Origin: Burkholderiales bacterium
Lineage (GTDB): Bacteria; Pseudomonadota; Gammaproteobacteria; Burkholderiales; Usitatibacteraceae
Reading direction: 5' to 3'
DNA: 8,040 nt
Assembly: GCA_025936275.1 (NCBI GenBank)
Contig: JAICTR010000111.1
Coordinates: 1 to 8,040 of the forward strand
The notes beneath the pieces were generated by a model. That model worked only from the letters and a program-made list of their open reading frames with translations. It did not search any database and was not told where the DNA came from. Shown here piece by piece: positions 1 to 5,523 of the stretch. Made by a program: the position numbers and the translations under genes. Position 1 is the stretch's first letter; the number at the start of each line of letters is the position of its first letter.

Positions 1-739
1 ACCCGATTCGGTGATCGACGGCATCTCCGTCTACGAGAGCCGCCGCAACATGGGCAAGAGCCTCGCGGACAAGATCCGCTCCTCCGGCATCACGGAGCAG
101 ATCGATGTGGTGATGCCCATCCCCGATTCGAGCCGGCCCGCGGCGCTCGAGGTCGCGACCAAGCTCGCCAAGCCCTATCGCGAGGGCTTCATCAAGAACC
201 GCTACATCGGCCGCACGTTCATCATGCCCGGCCAGGAGCAGCGCAAGAAGAGCGTGCGCCAGAAGCTGAACGCGATGCCGATCGAGTTCCAGGACAAGAA
301 CGTGCTGCTGGTGGATGACTCCATCGTGCGCGGAACCACCAGCCGCGAGATCGTGCAGATGGCGCGCGAGAGCGGCGCGAAGAAGGTGTTCTTCGCCTCC
401 GCGGCGCCGCCGGTGCGCTTCCCCAACGTGTACGGCATCGACATGCCGACGCGAGGCGAGCTCATCGCGACCGGGCGCGATGCCGCGGGCGTGGCGGCCG
501 CCATCGGCGCGGATGCCGTCATCTACCAGGAGCTCGATGCGCTGATCGAGGACGTTCGCAAGCTGAATCCGTCGATCGAGCGCTTCGACTGCTCGTGCTT
601 CGACGGCGTCTACATCACCGGCGACGTTTCGCAGGAATACCTCGACGGCATCGAGGCCGGCCGGCAGGACGGCGAATCGCGCCCGGAGACGCGCCTTTCG
701 AGCTACCAGCTCGACCTCGGCCTCTCGCGGGTCGACTGA
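1..739 (+). CDS. purF: Amidophosphoribosyltransferase, C-terminal half (5' end outside window)
   Basis: PurF makes 5-phosphoribosylamine from PRPP and glutamine, the committed step of purine synthesis, in the cytoplasm. The open frame enters from the left edge (first full codon at base 2) and ends at TGA 737-739, giving about 245 residues; the family is about 500, so the N-terminal glutaminase domain lies outside. What is seen is the phosphoribosyltransferase domain: the phrase DSVIDGISVYESRR at the start, PIPDSSRPAA, and the PRPP-binding motif VLLVDDSIVRGTT encoded around 302-340. It is followed by FFASAAPPVRFPNVYGIDMP and a C-terminal FDCSCFDGVYITGDV segment typical of PurF. The GTG at 11 is internal, not a start. 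It is followed after 10 nt by metZ on the same strand, an order known from betaproteobacteria and pseudomonads. No frameshift is seen. Confidence 0.97.
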   Translation, partial: PDSVIDGISVYESRRNMGKSLADKIRSSGITEQIDVVMPIPDSSRPAALEVATKLAKPYREGFIKNRYIGRTFIMPGQEQRKKSVRQKLNAMPIEFQDKNVLLVDDSIVRGTTSREIVQMARESGAKKVFFASAAPPVRFPNVYGIDMPTRGELIATGRDAAGVAAAIGADAVIYQELDALIEDVRKLNPSIERFDCSCFDGVYITGDVSQEYLDGIEAGRQDGESRPETRLSSYQLDLGLSRVD

Positions 740-749
740 GCGCTCGCGC

Positions 750-1928
750 ATGGCCGAGGAGCTCAAGCCCGATACCCTTGCCGTGCGCGCCGGCGGCGTG
801 CGCAGCGATTTCCGCGAGCACTCCGAAGCGCTCGCCGTCACCACGAGCTTCGTCTACACGAGCGCGGCGGAAGCCGCACGGCGCTTCGCGAACGAGGAGC
901 CGGGCAACATCTATTCGCGCTTCACCAACCCGACCGTCGCGATGTTCCAGGACCGGCTCGCCGCGCTCGAGGGCGCCCAGGCGTGCGTCGCCACCGCGAC
1001 CGGCATGGCGGCGGTCGCGACCACGATGTTCGGCCTGCTGAAATCGGGCGACCACATCGTCGCCCCGCGCGGCGTCTTCGGCACCGTGGTGCCGCTCCTC
1101 GACCAGATCCTCGCGCGGCTGGGCGTCGCGACCACCTGGGTGGACCTTCCCGACCTCGACCAGTGGCGCGCGGCGATCCGGCCCGATACGCGGCTCCTTT
1201 TCGTCGAGACGCCTTCGAATCCGGTGTGCGAGGTGGCGGACATCGCCGCGCTCGCCGAGATCGCGAAGAAGGCGAAGGCGCTCCTCGCCGTGGACAACTG
1301 CATGTGCTCGCCGGTGCTGCAGCGCCCGCTCGATCTCGGCGCGGACCTCGTGATCCATTCGGCCACCAAGTACATCGACGGGCAGGGACGCGTGCTCGCC
1401 GGCGCCATCGCGGGCCGCGAGGAGCACGTGAAGGGCCCGCTGCTGGGGTTCGTGCGCACCGCCGGGCCCGCGATCTCGCCCTTCAACGCATGGATCTGCC
1501 TGAAGGGGCTGGAGACGCTGCCGATCCGCATGCGCGCGCAGTCGCAGAATGCGCTCACGCTGGCGCGCTGGCTCGAATCGCATCCGGCGGTGGAGCGCGT
1601 GCACTATCCCGGGCTCGCCTCGCATCCGCAGCACGCGCTCGCGATGCGCCAGCAATCGGCCGGCGGCGCGCTGCTCTCGTTCGTGGTGAAGGGCGGGCGC
1701 GAGGGCGCCTGGCGCGTGATCGACGGCGTGCGCGTGATCTCCATCACCGCGAACTTCGGCGACGTGAAGAGCACCATCTGCCATCCGGCCACGACGACCC
1801 ACGGGCGCATCCCGCCGGCGCAGCGCGAGCAGGCGGGCATCGCGGAAGGGCTGGTGCGCGTCGGCGTGGGGCTCGAGGATCCTTCGGACATCATGGCGGA
1901 CCTCGCGCGCGGCCTGGAGGGCCGCTGA
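750..1928 (+). CDS. metZ: O-succinylhomoserine sulfhydrylase (PLP-dependent Cys/Met metabolism family)
   Basis: The 392-residue protein belongs to the Cys/Met-metabolism PLP enzymes (fold type I). Visible landmarks are YSRFTNPT near residue 55 (cofactor phosphate and partner-subunit contacts), the TGMAA turn near 87, VDNCMCSPVLQ with the Asp that contacts the pyridine nitrogen, SATKYIDGQGR with the Schiff-base lysine at residue 207, and the C-terminal RVGVGLEDPSDI. The length is usual for the family. MetB, MetC, MetY and MetZ share these motifs. MetZ (O-succinylhomoserine plus sulfide to homocysteine, in methionine synthesis) is preferred because it lies directly downstream of purF, a known arrangement, and because CMCSP with an Asn-Cys rather than Asn-Thr and SATKYIDGQGR fit MetZ. 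The start ATG is 10 nt after the purF stop with only a weak Shine-Dalgarno, suggesting translation coupled to purF. The next gene begins 2 nt after its stop. Confidence 0.87.
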   Translation: MAEELKPDTLAVRAGGVRSDFREHSEALAVTTSFVYTSAAEAARRFANEEPGNIYSRFTNPTVAMFQDRLAALEGAQACVATATGMAAVATTMFGLLKSGDHIVAPRGVFGTVVPLLDQILARLGVATTWVDLPDLDQWRAAIRPDTRLLFVETPSNPVCEVADIAALAEIAKKAKALLAVDNCMCSPVLQRPLDLGADLVIHSATKYIDGQGRVLAGAIAGREEHVKGPLLGFVRTAGPAISPFNAWICLKGLETLPIRMRAQSQNALTLARWLESHPAVERVHYPGLASHPQHALAMRQQSAGGALLSFVVKGGREGAWRVIDGVRVISITANFGDVKSTICHPATTTHGRIPPAQREQAGIAEGLVRVGVGLEDPSDIMADLARGLEGR

Positions 1929-1930
1929 CG

Positions 1931-2749
1931 ATGGCGGCTTCGCGGCACGTCTTCCTGATGTGCCCGCCCGAGTACTTCAACGTTGCCTACATCATCAACC
2001 CGTGGATGCACGGGAACCTGAAGCGCATCGACAACGCGGTGGCGAAGCAGCAATGGCGCGCGCTCTACGACGCGATCACCGACCGCGCCACCGTGCGCCT
2101 GGTCGCTTCGCAGCCTGGATCCCCCGACATGGTGTTCACCGCGAACGCGGGCCTCGTGAAGGGGCGCCAGTTCGTGTGCTCGCGCTTCCGTTATCCCGAG
2201 CGCCAGTACGAGGAGCCGTACTTCGCCGACTGGTTCATGGACCGCGGCTACGACGTGTCGCTGATGCCGCGCGACTGTCCCTTCGAAGGCGCGGGCGATG
2301 CGCTCTTCGACCGCGGCCAGGACCTTTTGTGGATGGCGCACGGGCATCGCTCGATCGAGGGCGCGCGCGAGGTGCTCGCCGGGCGGCTCGACGTGGACAT
2401 CGCCCTCCTGCACCTCGTCGACAGCCGCTTCTACCACCTCGACACCTGCTTCTGCCCGCTCGACGGCGGCTACCTCCTCTACTATCCGCTCGCCTTCGAC
2501 GACGCCTCGCGCCGCGAAATCGAGCGCCGCGTTCCGGCCGCGCGCCGCATGGCGGTCGGCGAGGAGGACGCGCTCGCCTTCGCCTGCAACGCGGTGGGCA
2601 TCGGACAGACCGTGGTGGTGAATCGCGCCACCCCGGAGTTCGTGCACACGCTCGGCGCGAAGGGCTTCGAGGTGGTGCAGTCGCCGCTCACCGAGTTCAT
2701 GAAGGCGGGCGGCAGCGCCAAGTGCCTGACGCTGCGCCTCGACGAGTGA
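1931..2749 (+). CDS. Guanidino-group hydrolase, ArgZ/AgrE-like arginine dihydrolase (candidate)
   Basis: The 272-residue protein is a pentein-fold guanidine-modifying enzyme of the group that contains arginine deiminase, dimethylargininase and amidinotransferases. The sequence shows an N-terminal LMCPPEYFNVAYIINPWM block, PDMVFTANAGLV (Asn72), FEGAGDALF (Glu119, Asp123), FYHLDTCFCPL (catalytic His169), and a C-terminal GGSAKCLTL with the nucleophilic Cys265. The NPWM block and the Asn after F-T-A are what I remember of cyanobacterial ArgZ/AgrE, which convert arginine to ornithine, CO2 and two ammonia. ArgZ has a second C-terminal domain; here only the catalytic domain is present. Deiminase or dimethylargininase activity cannot be excluded. 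The ATG lies 2 nt after metZ with GGAGG 10 nt upstream, so it is an operon member. An upstream extension of the same frame to base 983 only overlaps metZ and is not coding. No signal peptide is seen, so it should be cytoplasmic. Confidence 0.65.
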   Translation: MAASRHVFLMCPPEYFNVAYIINPWMHGNLKRIDNAVAKQQWRALYDAITDRATVRLVASQPGSPDMVFTANAGLVKGRQFVCSRFRYPERQYEEPYFADWFMDRGYDVSLMPRDCPFEGAGDALFDRGQDLLWMAHGHRSIEGAREVLAGRLDVDIALLHLVDSRFYHLDTCFCPLDGGYLLYYPLAFDDASRREIERRVPAARRMAVGEEDALAFACNAVGIGQTVVVNRATPEFVHTLGAKGFEVVQSPLTEFMKAGGSAKCLTLRLDE

Positions 2750-2780
2750 ACCGGCGCGCTCCACGCTGCGCTCGCTCCTG

Positions 2781-2925
2781 AAGCGGGAACACGGAGACCA
2801 CGGAGAGCACGGAGGACACGGAGAAAACCATGAGTGAGCTCGCGAAGTCGGGCGATATGGCGAAGCTCATTCACCGCTTTTCCTCCGTGCCCTCCGTGCT
2901 CTCCGTGGTCTCCGTGTTTCGGCTT
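2781..2925. repeat. Long inverted repeat of tandem CACGGAG 9-mers between convergent genes
   Basis: The left arm (2781-2827) carries four consecutive 9-nt units of pattern NCACGGAGR. The right arm (2879-2925) is its reverse complement at 43 of 47 positions. The 51 bases between the arms contain a further inverted repeat, TGAGTGAGCT (2831-2840) against AGCTCATTCA (2864-2873), with one G-T pair. It is almost in register with the outer arms (2 nt offset), so the whole block can fold as one hairpin with a loop of about 23 nt. It fills most of the 187-base gap between the ArgZ-like gene and lpxH, which converge on it. I recall CACGGAG-type repeats being scattered in many bacterial genomes, sometimes near GxxExxY-family genes; no such gene is visible here. 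It may be a REP/MITE-like mobile element that also blocks read-through. There is no U-tract on either side, so it is not a classical intrinsic terminator. Confidence 0.85.
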
Positions 2926-2936
2926 GAATCCTCAGA

Positions 2937-3668
2937 TCAGAAGCGGTCGACCGACCGCAAGCCCTCGGGCGTGGCCTCGAGGTAGCCGCCGCGCTCGTAC
3001 CAGTCGGGCAGGACCCAGCGCACGAGATCGCGGCCGCCCACGGCATGGACGTGGCGCGCGGGCCGGTGCGTGTGGCCGTGGATCATCAGGTCGCAGCCGG
3101 ATTCCTCGAACGCGCGCTCGACCGCATCGGGCGCCACATCCATGATCTCCATGCTCGTCGCCTGCTTGGTCCCTTCGCTTTCCATGCGCATGCGGTTCGC
3201 CAGCACCAGGCGCTCCTCGATCGGCAACGCGAGCGTCGCCTGCTGCCAGGCGGGATCGCGCACCTGCGCGCGGAACGCCTGGTAGCGCGCGTCGTCCGTG
3301 CAGAGCGTATCGCCGTGCATCAACAGCGTGCGCGTGCCGTAGAGGTCGATCACGCTCGGATCTTCGATGAGGTCCGCGCCCGTCTCGCGCGCGAAGCGCT
3401 GCTGCGCGAGGAAATCGCGATTGCCGTGCATGAAGCGCAGCGGCACGCGCTCGGAGGCCGCGTGCAGGCGCTCGGCGATGCGACGCGGGAAGGGCAGCGC
3501 CAGCCCGTCGTCGCCCACCCAGTACTCGAAGAGGTCGCCGAGGATGTAGAGCGCGTCGGCGCCCGGCGCCACCGCGGAGAGGAAGCCCTCGAACTGCGCG
3601 ACGATCGCCGGCCGCGACGGATCGAGGTGCAGGTCGGAGATGAAGAGCGTGCGCCTCAGGCGACGCAC
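2937..3668 (-). CDS. lpxH: UDP-2,3-diacylglucosamine diphosphatase
   Basis: LpxH hydrolyses UDP-2,3-diacylglucosamine to lipid X and UMP on the inner face of the cytoplasmic membrane, step four of lipid A synthesis. The 243-residue product is a calcineurin-like metallophosphoesterase with the LpxH metal ligands in order: SDLHL (Asp12, His14), GDLFEYWVGDD (Asp45), HGNRDF (Asn83), MHGDTLCTDD (His118), and HGHTHRP (His197/199/201). All are offset by four from the E. coli numbering as I remember it. The insertion-lid region with RMRMESEGTKQ is also present. No ATG is available. The GTG at 3668-3666 gives the right N-terminus, with GAAGG 4 nt upstream, and places the start 13 nt inside the end of ppiB, so translation is probably coupled. 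A CTG at 3659-3657 overlapping the ppiB stop is the alternative. Stop is TGA at 2939-2937. It is the last gene of the minus-strand operon. Confidence 0.95.
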   Translation of the reverse strand: MRRLRRTLFISDLHLDPSRPAIVAQFEGFLSAVAPGADALYILGDLFEYWVGDDGLALPFPRRIAERLHAASERVPLRFMHGNRDFLAQQRFARETGADLIEDPSVIDLYGTRTLLMHGDTLCTDDARYQAFRAQVRDPAWQQATLALPIEERLVLANRMRMESEGTKQATSMEIMDVAPDAVERAFEESGCDLMIHGHTHRPARHVHAVGGRDLVRWVLPDWYERGGYLEATPEGLRSVDRF

Positions 3669-4153
3669 TCCGCCTTCTCGATCACCACCGGCTCGTTCGG
3701 CACGTTCTGGTGCATGCCGCGGTTGCCGGTCGCGACCTTGGCGATCTGGTCCACCGTCGCCTGGCCCTCGACCACCTTGCCGAACACCGCGTAGCCCCAG
3801 CCCTGCGGCGTGGGCGAGCTGTAGTTGAGGAAGTCGTTGTCCTTCACGTTGATGAAGAACTGCGCCGTGGCGGAGTTCGGGTCCCCGGTGCGCGCCATGG
3901 CGAGCGTGTACTTGTCGTTCTTCAGGCCGTTCGCGGCCTCGTTCTTGATCGGCGCCTGCGTCGGCTTCTGGCGCATGTCCTTGTCGAAGCCGCCGCCCTG
4001 GATCATGAAGCCGTCGATCACGCGATGGAAGATCGTGCCGTCGTAGTGGCCGGAGTCGACGTACTTGGCGAAGTTCTCGGTCGTGACCGGGGCCTTCTCC
4101 TTGTCGAGCTGGATGACGATCGGACCCATCGAGGTGGTGAGCTTCACTTTCAT
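3656..4153 (-). CDS. ppiB: Peptidyl-prolyl cis-trans isomerase, cyclophilin B type
   Basis: The protein is a single-domain bacterial cyclophilin of 165 residues that catalyses prolyl cis-trans isomerisation in protein folding. Landmarks counted from Met at 4153 are KAPVTTENF (about 20-28), GHYDGTIFHRVIDGF with catalytic Arg44, MIQGGG, MARTGDPNSATAQFFIN (84-102), SSPTPQGWGYAVFGKVVEG, and the NVPNEPVVIEKA tail. The length and sequence match cytoplasmic PpiB of betaproteobacteria. This start was chosen because AAAGGA lies 9 nt upstream and because family homologues begin here. The frame stays open upstream for 39 codons that encode a convincing signal peptide (listed separately), so an exported 204-residue form starting at 4270 is a real alternative. 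The stop overlaps the lpxH start by 13 nt. The family assignment is firm; the start and therefore the compartment are not. Confidence 0.92.
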   Translation of the reverse strand: MKVKLTTSMGPIVIQLDKEKAPVTTENFAKYVDSGHYDGTIFHRVIDGFMIQGGGFDKDMRQKPTQAPIKNEAANGLKNDKYTLAMARTGDPNSATAQFFINVKDNDFLNYSSPTPQGWGYAVFGKVVEGQATVDQIAKVATGNRGMHQNVPNEPVVIEKAECVA

Positions 4154-4270
4154 CGGTGCGTTTCCTTTCAGGAGCGAGGCGCAGCGCGCCTGCGGTTGGG
4201 CGGCCGCCGCGGCGAGCGGCAGCGCGAAGGCGAAAGCGGAACAGGCGAGGAACCAACGGCGCATGTGCAT
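4154..4270 (-). other. In-frame signal-peptide-coding leader upstream of ppiB
   Basis: From ATG 4270 (or 4264) the frame reads MHMRRWFLACSAFAFALPLA, an alanine run, and then about 17 residues (QPQARCASLLKGNAP and neighbours) before the ppiB Met at 4153. It has a positively charged start, a hydrophobic core and an Ala-rich cleavage region, so it looks like a genuine Sec signal peptide. The short linker after it contains the ribosome binding site of ppiB, as if non-coding spacer had become coding. The upstream ATG has no purine-rich Shine-Dalgarno: the 29 nt between the preceding stop and this ATG are almost all pyrimidine in the transcript. It may be the N-terminus of an exported isoform or the stub of a lost periplasmic ppiA gene. 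Confidence 0.6.
4163..4168 (-). promoter_or_regulatory. Ribosome binding site of ppiB
   Basis: AAAGGA in the minus-strand transcript, 9 nt before the ATG at 4153. It decides for the short cytoplasmic-type start, because the upstream ATG at 4270 has no comparable motif. Confidence 0.6.
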
Positions 4271-4299
4271 GGCGAGAGGAGGAAGAACGAAGAAAGGGA

Positions 4300-5523
4300 T
4301 CAGGAAACGACCGACTCGTGCAGGATCCGCCAGTGGCCCGCCTCGCGGATCCAGTACTGGCGCTTCACGGTGCGGTTGGAGAGGTTGCTCGAGCGGTAGT
4401 CCTGCACGAAGGTCGCCATCACCATGCCCTGCGTGCCGGGATAGGTGAAGAGGCTCAGCTCGTCGACGCCCACCTTGATCCACGACTTCGCGGCGTTCAC
4501 CTCGCGCTTGCGCGCCTTCCACGCGGCGAGGTCGCCCGAATCGGAGCGGAAGCGGCTCGAGTAGTGCGAGAGATAGCGGCCGGTGTCGCGGCTTTCCCAG
4601 TCCTTGCGCCACGCGCCGAAGGCGTCGAGGAAGGACTCGCGGTCGCCCTGCCATGCGCGCCGGTCCAGCCAGCGCACCGATTGCCCGATCACCACCGGCG
4701 TGCGGCTCACGTCCACGTACTTGGTGAGGCGCGCGAGGTCGTCGTTGGTGAGCACGACGCAGCCGTCGGTCGCCCACGGCGGGCGGCTGTAGGTGGCCGA
4801 CATGGTTCCGTGCAGCCAGATGCCGTGGCCCTTGCGCCCGTGCATGCGGTCCCAGTCGTTGGGATAGCTCAGCGGGAAGGCGCGCGGCCCGTAGAGATCC
4901 GGGACCTTCTCCTTCTCGGAGACGATGGTGTAGACGCCGATCGGCGTCTTCTGGTCGCCCTCGCGCTCCTTCTCCACGCCGTACCGGCCGAGACTGATGT
5001 AGAAGTCCGTCACGTAGCGCGGCGTGCCGAGATCGTTGGCGTACACATAGAGCCGCGAGCGCGACGTATCGACCACCAGCGCGTACGGCTGGTTGGGCGC
5101 GAGCTGCAGCAGCGATTCCGGCAGCTCGTCCACCGGCGGCGCATCGAGGTAGCGGCGCAGGCGCGCGCGCGCCTCGTCCTGCAACGGCGCGACTTCCCGC
5201 GCGGGAAATGCGTTCGAGGCGAACGCCACCGGGCGGCCCGCCTTGGCCATGAGGATGTCGCCCTTCACCAGCTGCGCGAGGCGGAAGTCGGGGCGCGCGG
5301 CGACCACCTGGTCGATCTGCGCGAGCGCGCTCTTCAGCGCCGCGGCGCGCAGGTCCACGATCGAGCGCACCAGCGCCGCCTCGAGATGGTTGGCGAGGGC
5401 CGGCGCGGAGGGAAGCGCGATGAGGCTGCCGTCGGCGAGCGCGGTGGCGCTCATGGCGAACGCGACGACCGCGACGCGCGCCCCGATGCGGGCGCCGGCG
5501 CGGAGGCGAAGCGGGACGCTCAC
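4300..5523 (-). CDS. Exported YkuD L,D-transpeptidase/carboxypeptidase with C-terminal NTF2-like domain (Csd6-like)
   Basis: The predicted protein has 407 residues. Residues 1-30 form a signal peptide (arginine-rich start, hydrophobic AVVAFAMSATALA). Residues 31-145 are a helical N-terminal region. Residues 147-280 are a YkuD domain, with YALVVDTSRSRLYVY, KTPIGVYTI, HGIWLHG (His238) and ATDGCVVL (Cys255). Residues 293-407 are an NTF2/SnoaL-like domain ending in GHWRILHE. YkuD enzymes cut or form L,D bonds in periplasmic peptidoglycan stem peptides. The YkuD plus C-terminal NTF2 layout is what I know from Helicobacter Csd6, an L,D-carboxypeptidase controlling cell shape, so trimming is as likely as cross-linking. 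The residue two before the catalytic Cys is Asp rather than the His of the common SHGC motif. The start is GTG within GTGA overlapping the stop of the TPR gene, with AGGAG 11 nt upstream. ppiB or its leader follows 29 nt after the stop. Confidence 0.85.
   Translation of the reverse strand: MSVPLRLRAGARIGARVAVVAFAMSATALADGSLIALPSAPALANHLEAALVRSIVDLRAAALKSALAQIDQVVAARPDFRLAQLVKGDILMAKAGRPVAFASNAFPAREVAPLQDEARARLRRYLDAPPVDELPESLLQLAPNQPYALVVDTSRSRLYVYANDLGTPRYVTDFYISLGRYGVEKEREGDQKTPIGVYTIVSEKEKVPDLYGPRAFPLSYPNDWDRMHGRKGHGIWLHGTMSATYSRPPWATDGCVVLTNDDLARLTKYVDVSRTPVVIGQSVRWLDRRAWQGDRESFLDAFGAWRKDWESRDTGRYLSHYSSRFRSDSGDLAAWKARKREVNAAKSWIKVGVDELSLFTYPGTQGMVMATFVQDYRSSNLSNRTVKRQYWIREAGHWRILHESVVS

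Noticed and set aside
615..1802. 395-codon open frame antisense to purF/metZ
   Set aside because: An Arg/His/Ala-rich shadow of GC-rich codons opposite two well-recognised genes; no domain motif and no start context.
983..1930. 316-codon upstream extension of the ArgZ-like frame
   Set aside because: Arg-rich nonsense in another frame of metZ; the family N-terminus starts at ATG 1931, which has GGAGG upstream.
1604..2764. 386-codon open frame antisense to metZ and the ArgZ-like gene
   Set aside because: Same composition artefact; the sense frame holds clear catalytic motifs.
2781..2925. CRISPR-like array
   Set aside because: Units are 9 nt, contiguous without spacers, and mirrored as an inverted repeat.
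2750..2936. Classical Rho-independent terminator
   Set aside because: The hairpin is far longer than usual and has no U-tract after it on either strand.
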